Positions 13,598 to 22,269 of a stretch of DNA of 64,000 bases are shown here, one piece after another. A model generated the notes under the pieces. The model did no database searches and was not told where the DNA came from. It was given only the letters and a program-made list of their open reading frames with translations. A program made the position numbers and the translations under genes. The stretch is from Azolla caroliniana (Eukaryota > Polypodiophyta), in the NCBI GenBank assembly GCA_043228905.1, contig JBHGNT010000022.1, positions 12,400,001 through 12,464,000 of the forward strand. The letters are read 5' to 3'. Numbering within the stretch: position 1 is the first letter of the stretch; every line of letters begins with the position of its first letter.

Positions 13598-13660
13598 TAT
13601 TTGAACTCTTAACTTCTTGACATACATAATCAAGCGTTGTGTTCTGACCAACACATCCAA
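13598..13660 (-). repeat. tRNA-derived SINE-like fragment inside copia LTR
   Basis: Read on the minus strand, tgttggtcagaacacaacgc is followed by aagagttcaaatattg with tRNA-like spacing (A- and B-box positions). This makes the TGTCA at 13592 doubtful as a true LTR start for the following module. Confidence 0.35.
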
Positions 13661-13716
13661 ATATATGGACATGTTATGTATATCTTAGTAGATTATTAGT
13701 AGATTATCTATTTCAA

Positions 13717-13984
13717 GTTCTAGAGGGTTCTAGAATATTCTCCAAAATATTCTAATGCATGTACTTCGACTCACAGTATAAATACTTGTAACCTCCTTGA
13801 TCCCTTTCAAGGGATTCAACACCAGTCATTGACACAAGAGTTTTTAGAAAGTTTTAGAGGGTTCTAGAATATTCTCCCGAATATTCTCCAAAATATTCTA
13901 ATGCATGTACTTTGACTCACAGTATAAATACTTGTAACCTCCTTGGTCCCTTTCAAGGGATTCAACACCAGTCATTGACACATC
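13717..13984 (+). promoter_or_regulatory. Duplicated heat-shock-element plus TATA promoter module (LTR-like)
   Basis: Two copies of a ~146-bp block. Each has TTCtaGAAtaTTC, a perfect three-unit heat shock element (13728-13740 and 13862-13874; the second is followed by GAAtaTTC at 13879-13886). Each has a TATA box, tataaata, about 40-50 bases downstream (13777 and 13923). This is the layout of a heat-inducible LTR promoter such as that of ONSEN. Possible LTR limits are TGTCA at 13592 and TGACA at 14202, but no target duplication was found and the left limit overlaps a SINE-like piece. Confidence 0.6.
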
Positions 13985-14517
13985 AATCTAGTATTCTTGT
14001 TTATTCCCATATTCTCTCCTTGATTTACAACTTTGTCTTTATGCTTTTGTATTTGTTCCTAGCGTCTTAAGTTCCTCATCTCATCGCTCCCAACTTCCCG
14101 AGTTTCTAGCCTCATCACGTCAAGTTCCACGTTCGTAACCTTATCAGTCATAGCATTGTCATCTGTGCTTTGTCGTAGTCTAGCGTTGGTGTGTTCGTGA
14201 CATATATATGTTACGTATGTTTTTTTTGGTATGTTTTTTTTGGGTGTGTGTCTTTTTCTTTTGTGTGTGTGAGTGTGTGTACTGGGACAAAGAAAGACGT
14301 TACTTTACAAGGCTCATAAAAAGGGTGCAAAAATAGCAAGACAATGCGCCGAGAGATAGAGAGGAAGAACATATCATGATGCAAAGAAAACAACATCTGG
14401 AAAACTGAAATAAGGCTAAAAAATAGAGATTTGAGAGAGAGAAGTGTGTGAGAGAATGTTGTGAAGATTCAGTAGAAAAAGAGCTCAAGAAAAGGGCAAT
14501 CGAGAGCAAGAAACCGT

Positions 14518-15147
14518 TGTCGTGAAGAAAACCGTCCACAAGCGGAATCGGTGCACAGGAGCGTAGGAACCGGCTCTTCTCGAATGTTGTCCATAGAAGA
14601 TCCTAGGCGGGTAGATTTAGTGGGTAGGAAGTAAAGGGGAAACGGCTCCTTCCTTGCCTATAAAAAGGAGGGAGACGAGAAGGGTGAGGGGATCGCGGAG
14701 AGTCGAGGACGAAGTGCTGTCGGTTTGCGTGCGAAGGCTTCTCTCTCTCTCTCTGGTTCGCAAACTCCATAGCTTCCTTCTGTGCAGGTTTCGGGAGGCT
14801 CGCGCTGCTCTGAGGAATGCCCGAGTGCTTCCGGCAGCACCTCCAACCTGCTCCTATCTTTCTGTGCGTTTACGAACAGGCATCGGCATCTGTTCGTCGG
14901 CCTGTTCGGTTGTAACCGACTTCGTGTTTTTGTTGCTTCCGTGTTCTTGTTGTTGTCTTTGTTAATACATACATACATTCGTGTCTCTCTGTGTTGCTGT
15001 CCCACTCGCGTCTTTGTGTCGAAGGGCCGTGTCCCTGTGAATCTACGCTCGCACGTAGTGTGTCTCTTGTCCTTTCTCTCTTGCTCTTCGGTACAGGACC
15101 CTTGAGGTCCCGCCTCATTCCACGCATCCGCGAGGAAAACCTCGACA
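14518..15147 (+). repeat. Gypsy 5' LTR (630 bp)
   Basis: Starts TGTCGTGAAG and ends CCTCGACA. It matches the 3' LTR at 20562-21825 once the 629-bp solo LTR and its 5-bp target duplication are removed: 1264 - 634 = 630. A TATA-like tataaaaagg lies at 14660-14669. A ~100-codon frame open in both LTRs is not considered a gene. Confidence 0.93.
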
Positions 15148-15170
15148 TCTTTGGTGAACCCGACGTGAAG
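15148..15170 (+). other. Gypsy primer binding site region
   Basis: Directly after the CGACA end comes tctttggtgaacccgacg. TGGTGAACCCGACG begins with TGG, as required to pair with a tRNA CCA end. The tRNA species was not identified. Confidence 0.6.
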
Positions 15171-15191
15171 GAGGCGGCAGAAGAGCAGAAG

Positions 15192-16310
15192 ATGAAAGGG
15201 TCGGATCTTGCGGAGGCCATGGCTTCGGCCGTGGATCGGATATTGAGCGCACGCGAGGGCTCCGGTGCCCTCGACAAAGCCATTGAGGCGGTCGTCAGTA
15301 CGATCGGCCGGTTCAGCGGAAAGGATGCCACGAAGTATTTGGCGTCCTACGGGGCAGAAATGCTGATGCGGGACATTCCGGAAGAGAGGCGTCTTGCCGG
15401 GTTTCCTCGAGTGGCGATGCCGAGCATCCATGCGGAGGTGCTCGAGGTGCGGGCGGAGAGCCGTACCTGGGAGGAGTTCGAAGGCCGACCCCTAGAAAAA
15501 TACGGGCTGGACGACGCGCTCCGGCTTTCGAAACGGGACTTCATGGAATGGGTGGAGTCCCCCAGCAAGGGAAGAAAAGCGTCGGCACTCCTCCGGGAGT
15601 TCGAAGAACGCTTTGCGCACCTTTCGGCGCTTGACCGAACCGTTCTGGATACGAGTCGGGTCCTATTGTTCGTCAAGTTGGTGGACGAGCGGGACAGAGA
15701 TCAAGTCGGCTCCTTGCTGGAAACCGAAGACGGGCTGACAACCGACTGGGCTGCGGTTAAGAGAGTCTGTGGCCGTTTCGACAAACGGCGAGAATGGGCT
15801 GACAACGGGGCGGCCGGTGCGGGCTCTATCACAGCAAGGAGGCTTGAACCGGCACCGCAAGTACGAAGGGAAGAAACCCGGGAATGGCTCGAAACCGGTC
15901 CGGCTTTGACCGACATGGTCAATGGCTCGTCCGGAGGAGCAGCGCTGGAGGAGTTGACGCGGGCAATAAAGGATCTCCAGATCGCCCAGACTCGAAGGGA
16001 AGGCGGCGAACCGGCTCGTGACCGACGGCCGGCAGCGGGGAACAGGTGCATGTGGTGCGACGAGGTCAGCCACATTCGGAAGGACTGCGGCGATTTCGCA
16101 GAGGCGTTGAGGAACCGGGTGGTGTACCTATGGGAAGGTCGGGTGCACGCCGGCGACACCAGGAGGGCCCTGAACCGAAACGACGGGCGAGGAGGAATGA
16201 AGAGACTGATGGAAGAGGCAACGGCCCGACACGTGGAGGCCATCCACTACTCGGCGTCGGCCGGCATTCGGGTCGGGGGCAGCGAGGCCCGAAAGGAGGG
16301 CAAAGACTGA
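15192..16310 (+). CDS. Gypsy Gag protein
   Basis: Structural capsid/nucleocapsid protein of the retrotransposon. The frame is open from inside the LTR; ATG 15192, 45 bases after the LTR end, is the sensible start (MKGSDLAEAMAS). It gives 372 residues to TGA at 16308-16310. A retroviral-type zinc knuckle CMWCDEVSHIRKDC (C-x2-C-x4-H-x4-C) lies at 16047-16088. Just past the TGA the same frame reopens (16311-16826), so the stop may be a mutation or a readthrough point between Gag and Pol. Confidence 0.85.
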   Translation: MKGSDLAEAMASAVDRILSAREGSGALDKAIEAVVSTIGRFSGKDATKYLASYGAEMLMRDIPEERRLAGFPRVAMPSIHAEVLEVRAESRTWEEFEGRPLEKYGLDDALRLSKRDFMEWVESPSKGRKASALLREFEERFAHLSALDRTVLDTSRVLLFVKLVDERDRDQVGSLLETEDGLTTDWAAVKRVCGRFDKRREWADNGAAGAGSITARRLEPAPQVRREETREWLETGPALTDMVNGSSGGAALEELTRAIKDLQIAQTRREGGEPARDRRPAAGNRCMWCDEVSHIRKDCGDFAEALRNRVVYLWEGRVHAGDTRRALNRNDGRGGMKRLMEEATARHVEAIHYSASAGIRVGGSEARKEGKD

Positions 16311-19300
16311 TTCTGGTCGGCAATGTTGGAAGGTCTTGCCGGCGCACGGCTAAGGAAAGATGAAACGGACCGCGCTGAGAGACGGGTCCGGGAAATAACC
16401 GGGTGGAGCGATCCGGTCGAGGAGAAGACGGGCTTTGTAGAAGCCGCCTGCCGGAACTACGAGGCTCTGGTAGAAGACAAACGAGTGGGGAAAGCCGGAG
16501 CGGCCGGGCCCTCACAACGGTACGAGACCCGATTCGGGCAACGACGGAACGATGCCGGCGGGTCCAGCTCGCAAGATAACCCCAGGAAGGGCGGATACCG
16601 ACTGGGGACGGAGATAGAAAGGACTACGGACCTACGAAAGGTCCTAGAAGAACGGATCCTCGACATCAAAGTGGAGCTGTCATTGCGAGAGGTGTTAGGG
16701 ATCGCCGAGAAGGAGTTCCACGACTCCATTGTAGACCTGGTGAAACGGAAGAGGCTGTCGACGGAGACGGAACCGGAAAGACCGGTGGAGGTGCGGACGA
16801 CGCACATCGACGACATGGCGCTGTAAGATGAGTGGGCGGAGAGCCACTATTCAAGGCCGCATTGGGCCGAGCAACCATGGAGACCAAGGTGCTGGACAAC
16901 GGTTCGGCCTACGCAAGGGTCAAAAGCCAGGACGGGCGCCATTCGGTCCAATTTCTAACGGTGCGGCCGAACCACGAGCGAAACCGCGAATCCCTCGGTG
17001 GCGAGAACCGGGAGGATTTTTAGAGAGGGCTGCCAAGGCGTGGGGCCGAGACAGTCCGGACACTCGGGAAAGTCCCCACGACTGTACGATAGGTAGGGGA
17101 TTTTGCTTCTTCGACAATGGAGGGTGTATGATAGTCGGCATCGTCGGCCGAGAAAAGACAAGGGCGGAAGTGCGACTTCGAGCATGCGGAGTTCTCGGCC
17201 CGGACGAGGAAATCAGCGGAGCCGTGGAGGCGGTCTCCTTCGACGACACCTTGGGAATGCTGAGGAAGGTAGCCGGAGAAGACCTTAACGAAGACCGGAC
17301 GATACCGATATGTTCCGAAGAGATGTATGAAGTCATCGCGAACTTCAGTCGGGGGCTCGGGTCGGATCGGACGGCCCGAGTTAGCACGAGGTACAAGACT
17401 ATGGACCGGAAGGTAAGGCCAGTTGCGGCACCCTTGCCGGAGGGCAGCGAGTCCCGAATCAGAGGGGTGGCATCGGACCCCAGTTTACAAGATCCGGCCT
17501 GCATAGGACACACCTTCACCGACGGAACGCTCCGGGAGCTCAAAATCGGTGGGGGCGGGTTCCTACTGCCGGCGAAGGAAGACCGGTTTCGGAGAATGCT
17601 CAGAAGGCACGGGAAAGCCTTCGCATTCTCACCGGAAGAGATCGGGTGCGTAGACCCGACGATCGTGGAGCCGATGGTGATATTCACGGTACCGCATGTA
17701 CCGTGGAATCTCAAGCCAATTCCAATACCGAGAGCTCACATCCCGAAGTTGATGGAGCTATTGAGGCAAAAAGTCGATATGGGTATTCTCGAACCGTCGA
17801 GCGCGCCATACTCGAACCGATGGTTTACCGTACCAAAGAAAAACGGAACATTGCGCTTCATTCAGGACCTGCAGCCGGTCAACAGAGTGACCATCTGGAA
17901 CGCAGGAATCGAACCGACCATAGACGAGTTCGCAGAGGCCTTCGCCGGAAGGTCGATTTACTCGGTCGGTGATCTGTACTCGGGGTACGACCAGTTCCAG
18001 CTTGCCGTGGAGAGCAGAGACGTTACGACGATGCGAACCCCCCTCGGCCTAGTGCGAATGTGCACCCTGCCACAAGGAGGGACCAACTCGGTAGCCCACA
18101 TGGTGAATGCAATGAACAAGGTACTGAGGGATTGCATCCCGGACATCACCATGCCGTTTCTAGATGACATCCCGATCAAGGGGGTGCCCGGTGGAGGAGA
18201 AGGACGAGACAGTCGGGCCGGACGGATGCCGGCGATTCGTGGCGACACACATCGACGACTGCGAGAAGGTGCTACAAAGGCTTGAGGATGCGAGGCTCAC
18301 CTTCTCCGGGGAGAAATCGGCCTTCGGGCAATCGGAAATCCTGGTGGTCGGACACCTATGTGGCCCTTATGGCCGGAAGCCGTCTCTGGCAAAGGTAGAA
18401 GCCATCTCCGCAATGAAGACCGATTGTAGCTCGGTTACGGAAGTTCGGAGGTTCTTGGGGGCATGCGCGTTCTACCACATATGGATCCCGCATTACGCCC
18501 ACGTGGCGGAGCCGCTATACGGGTTGCTGAAGAAAGGGCGAAATTTCGAGTGGCGAGACGAGCACACGGAGTCGGTCCGGAAGCTGAAGGAAGCTCTTGC
18601 GGCAACACCAGCGCTCTTGAAGGCTGTCTACGAGAAGGGTACCCCGGTATACATAACGGTGGATACGAGTCCGACCGGGATCGGATGGGTCGTCAACCAA
18701 GAAGACGAGGACGGCATTCGGTTCCCGATCCGATTCGGCGCAAAGGTCCTCAGTGAGCGACAGCGAGGGTACGCCCAGGTTAAACGCGAACTCTGGGGTA
18801 TCGTTTCGGCAGTAAAGGCCGACAAAGACTACCTGATCGGGACAGAAGTGATTATCGAGACGGATTGCCTGCCGATTCTCGGCATGGTTTCCGGATGCGC
18901 GACACCGGACCTGGCGATGCTCAGGTGGATAGCGTACATCAAGTCCCTGGACCCGGAAATACGGCACATTTCCGGAAAGGACAACGCCATGGCCGACATG
19001 CTTTCGAGGGCGAGGTTTGATGACGAGGGCGGCATGGTTTCGGAGGACGAAGAAGTCGGCGTGGACTTCTTCGAGGCAGCGTACGTGACGACCGATGGGA
19101 CGAGCACTCCGGCACTTAACGACTTCGACGAGAGCAAGTACGACGGCGAGTGGCTCCAGATCGGTGGATTTTTGAGGACGATGACGCCGGATGCGTCGTG
19201 GACGAAGGACGAGGCCAACCGGATCCGAAAGAAAGCTTACCGATTCTTTCTCCGGGACGGATACTTATGGAAGCACCCGAAGAAGAGGAACGGCGTCCCG

Positions 19301-20488
19301 CTCCGGGTGGTGGCGATGAAGGAAGAACAAGAGGAGCTGCTGACGGGCTACCACGACAGCCCTTGGGCCGGACACCGTGGAACGTGGGCCACGTTCGAGA
19401 AGATAAAGGGGAAGTACTGGTGGTCGGGACTGTACCGGGATGTGCATCGGTTCGTGACGACTTGCGAGAGCTGTCAGATGCACTCCGTAGTCCGACATCG
19501 GGACGAGCTTCACCCTACGTACCCTTCGACCATCCACTTCAAATGGATGGAAGACCTGGTGACGATGCCGATGGGAGTAGGACAGATGCGATATCTGGTC
19601 CTGGCTCGGGAAGATCTGACGAACCAGGTGGAAGGCCGAGCCCTTCAGAACAAAACGACCGCGGCCGTATGTCGGTTCCTGATCGAGGACGTGATATGCC
19701 GGTACGGGTGCGTCGGGAAGATCGTGGCTGATAGCGGGGAGTTGGACGCCGAAGAGGCCGAGGAGCTGTTCGACCGGCTAGGAGTCAAGTTCTCGCTTAC
19801 CACTGCGTACAATCCGGAGGCGAATGGGAAGGTGGAGCGCGGACACGGACCGATCGTCAAGGCATTAGTTCGGGCATGCGGAGGTCAAGTCGGGAACTGG
19901 CCGCGGCTGCTGCCTTACGCGTTGTGGGCGGACCGAACTACGCACAGTTCGGTAACCGGATTCATGCCGGCAGAACTCATGTTTGGGCAGAAGCCGGTCA
20001 TGCCGATGGAACGTACGATATCCTCGTGGGCAACTGTGGACTGGAGAGACGAGATGAGCCGGGAGGAACTGCTGGCGGCGCGTATACGACAGCTCGAGCG
20101 AAGACCGGAGGACGTGGAGCAGGCTGCGGAAAGGCTTCGGGAAGTAAGGATAAGGAACAAAGCCCGATTCGACCGAACGCACCGGCTCCGACCGAAGAAG
20201 ATCGACGAAGGCGACTGGGTGCTAGTCTACGACAACAGCCTTGACAACCAATAACGAGCGACACGGAAGTTCGCAAGAAGGTGGTTCGGGCCTTACGTGG
20301 TACAAAGCGCCAACGACTACGGGACGTACCATCTGGCGGAGCTCGACAGCACGAGAATGGCGATACCGGTAGCTGGGAAGCGGATCAAAGCATTCAAGAA
20401 GCGTCACGACGACGAGCCGGATTCGGTGGGCCTGGACCGCGACGACGAACGATCCGAAACCGAGGAAGAACCGACGGGCGGGGAATGA
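16311..20488 (+). pseudogene. Gypsy Pol: protease, RT, RNase H, integrase, lightly broken
   Basis: 16311-16826 is a linker in the Gag frame with LSLREVLGIAEKEFHD, ended by TAA. The frame continues DEWAESHYSRPHWAE, then shifts. 16832-17023 has ATMETKVLDNGSAY, a damaged aspartic protease. 16990-18180 holds HVPWNLKPIPIP, RFIQDLQPVN, SVGDLYSGYDQF and FLDDIPIKG (RT catalytic Asp pair). A one-base change in the G run 18180-18184 shifts frame. 18185-20488 continues RT, RNase H (VDTSPTGIGWVV, IETDCLPILGM) and integrase (CESC zinc site; VADSGE; NPEANGKVERGHG, the D-D-E residues). A TAA at 20252 precedes the GPY/F-like RWFGPYVV tail. Few lesions, so young but probably not autonomous. Confidence 0.88.
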
Positions 20489-20544
20489 AGGCTGGACCGG
20501 TTTTCTCCGTCCCGACTCAATTTGGCGCATGCCGGTGGATGCGC

Positions 20545-20561
20545 GGTTAGGTGGGGGCGGA
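20545..20561 (+). other. Gypsy polypurine tract
   Basis: Purine-rich ggttaggtgggggcgga sits directly before the 3' LTR start TGTCG at 20562, as needed to prime plus-strand DNA synthesis. Confidence 0.75.
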
Positions 20562-21825
20562 TGTCGTGAAGAAAACCGTCCACAAGCGGAATCGGTGCAC
20601 AGGAGCGTAGGAACTGGCTCTTCTCGAATGTTGTCCATAGAAGATCCTAGGCGGGTAGATTTAGTGGGTAGGAAGTAAAGGGGAAACAGATCCTTCCTTG
20701 CCTATAAAAAGGAGGGAGACGAGAAGGGTGAGGGGATCGCGGAGAGTCGAGGACGAAGTGCTGTCGGTTTGCGTGCAAAGGCTTCTCTCTCTCTCTCTGG
20801 TTCGCAAACTCCATAGCTTCCTTCTGTGCAGGTTTCGGGAGGCTCGCGCTGCTCTGAGGAATGGCCGAGTGCTTCCGGTAGCACCTCCAACTTGCTCCTA
20901 TCTTTCTGTGCGTTTACGAACAGGCATCGGCATCTGTTCGCCGACCTGTTCGGTTGTAACCGACTTCGTGTTTTTGTTGCTTCCGTGTTCTTGTTGTTGT
21001 CTTTGTTAATACATACATACATTCGTGTCTCTCTGTGTTGCTGTCCCACTCGCGTCTTTGTGTCGAAGGGCCGTGTCCCTGTGAATCTACGCTCGCACGT
21101 AGTGTGTCTCTTGTCCTTTCTCTCTTGCTCTTCGTGTTGGGAGACAGATCCCTCCGGATGGGAAGGGAGAAGAACAGTTCCGACGAACAAACTCGGCCGA
21201 GGCCGACAGGTCGAGGTCGAAACGGTATGAACCGGATCGGGAGTATCCGACAGCGGAGAGCCGGATGGTGTAGGCCCGGTATGAACCGGAGGAAGAGACA
21301 TATTCTTAAATATGTTTCTGAGAGCCCATCGAGGCTACATTTGTAAATAGCCGAAAAGTCATATTAGTATAAATATGACTTAGGGCAAACTTTTAAGTGT
21401 AGTTGTTTTTGTTGTTGTTATTCTTCCTTGTTGGTGCAAGAAGAAGCGAGAGCGCGTAACTGTACAGAGAGAGAGAGAGAGAGAGACGAGGTTGTTGCCT
21501 CTGTTGTAACCGCCGCCTGTGGCGAAGATCTGAGAGCACGAGGTCGTTGCCTCAGTGAACTCACTGTTGTATATTCCTACATAGTGACAGTTTGCAGCCT
21601 GTGGGCTGCCGTGGTTTTTCTCCTATTTTGGGGTTTTCCACGTAAACCTCTTGTGTACCCTTTCTCCCCTTTGTGTCGCGTTTCATTACCTGTTTTTTCT
21701 GTGTATGAAAAGAATCTCGGTTGTGGCCGAGCGTCGGACATAAGGAACGTCGAGTTCTCAACACTTTGGTACAGGACCCCTGAGGTCCCGCCTCATTCCA
21801 CGCATCCGCGAGGAAAACCTCGACA
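20562..21825 (+). repeat. Gypsy 3' LTR, interrupted by a solo LTR
   Basis: Matches the 5' LTR at 20562-21134 and again at 21769-21825 (gtacaggacccctgaggtcc to CGACA). The gap is a separate insertion with its own target duplication. Total element LTR is 630 bp after removing it. Confidence 0.93.
21135..21763 (+). mobile_element. Solo copia-type LTR inside the gypsy 3' LTR
   Basis: 629 bp with perfect TGTTG..CAACA ends. It is flanked by CTTCG (21130-21134) and CTTTG (21764-21768), a 5-bp target duplication with one later change; the intact gypsy 5' LTR has a single CTTCG there. It has a TATA box (tataaatatg, about 21369) and the U5 motif ggggttttccacgtaaacc typical of Tnt1/Tork-like copia LTRs. 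No internal region remains, so unequal LTR recombination is likely. Confidence 0.9.
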
Positions 21826-22227
21826 CCGTTGCAAAAGTGAGGACGTAGATCTCACAAGGTGTTGTCCGGACTACCCAAAGAGTCGACAACAACTCTTCTG
21901 TCTATCTGTAACAAGTTTATTTGTTATGTGGTTTTGGTTTCTTCTTGTTGTTCATTTCGCCTGTTAAGGTGAACATTGTAACCAAGGTTGTAGCCTTGAA
22001 ATATGTGTGTATTCCTTTGAAGTGTTAGCTCTAAAGGTTGTCAACACCTTGTTTACTCAGAAAAATAGCAAATCTGTTTCGGAACCTAAGGTTCCCGTGG
22101 TTTTCCCCATTTTTGGGTTTTCCATGTCAAATTTCGGTGTACTCTCGTTTTTGTCTTGTGGTTTCGTCTATTTGGAAACTTGTGTTGGTAATGTAAATCA
22201 TCCCGATTCGGATCCATATTCCTAACA

Positions 22228-22246
22228 AGTTGTATCCGAGCCGAGG
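22228..22246 (+). other. Copia primer binding site
   Basis: ttgtatccgagccgagg, just after the CCTAACA LTR end, is a mutated form of the TGGTATCAGAGCC site that pairs with initiator tRNA-Met in most plant copia elements. Confidence 0.75.
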
Positions 22247-22269
22247 TTCATACCCTCTGCAAAGATTTG

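Larger units (their letters stand above)
14518..21825 (+). mobile_element. GC-rich Ty3/gypsy LTR retrotransposon of fungal-looking type
   Basis: Bounded by 630-bp LTRs with TGTCG..CGACA ends, flanked by CCGT on both sides (14514-14517 and 21826-21829; ACCGT/CCGTT context), a 4-5 bp target duplication. Order: LTR, primer site, gag with zinc knuckle, protease, RT, RNase H, integrase, purine tract, LTR. RT-RNase H-integrase order makes it Ty3/gypsy. Ten or so LTR-LTR substitutions counted by eye (about 1.6 percent) imply a fairly recent insertion. The element is visibly GC-rich against AT-rich flanks. It sits in the copia 5' LTR in the same orientation. Confidence 0.93.
13462..22227 (+). repeat. 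Copia 5' LTR, split by insertions
   Basis: The LTR starts TGTTGGG and ends CCTAACA at 22227 (imperfect terminal inverted repeat), just before the primer site. Its pieces are 13462-13590, 14203-14517 and 21830-22227, about 840 bases. The last piece carries the U5 hallmark 'gtggttttccccatttttgggttttccatg', shown here as separate motifs gtggttttcccc and gggttttccatg. What lies between is a SINE-like piece, an HSE-bearing LTR-like module and the whole gypsy element. Confidence 0.82.

Noticed and set aside
13592-14202. Complete solo LTR with TGTCA..TGACA ends
   Set aside because: Ends match, but no target duplication is seen and the left end overlaps a tRNA-like piece, so only the HSE/TATA module is claimed.
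14658-15431. 257-residue minus-strand frame across the gypsy 5' LTR
   Set aside because: It lies opposite the LTR and gag start, has no family motif, and a similar frame recurs in the 3' LTR simply because the LTRs are copies.
20698-21230. Plus-strand frames shared by both gypsy LTRs (about 100-130 residues)
   Set aside because: Low-complexity Ser/Leu/Cys-rich translations of LTR DNA. Identity between copies reflects LTR duplication, not selection.
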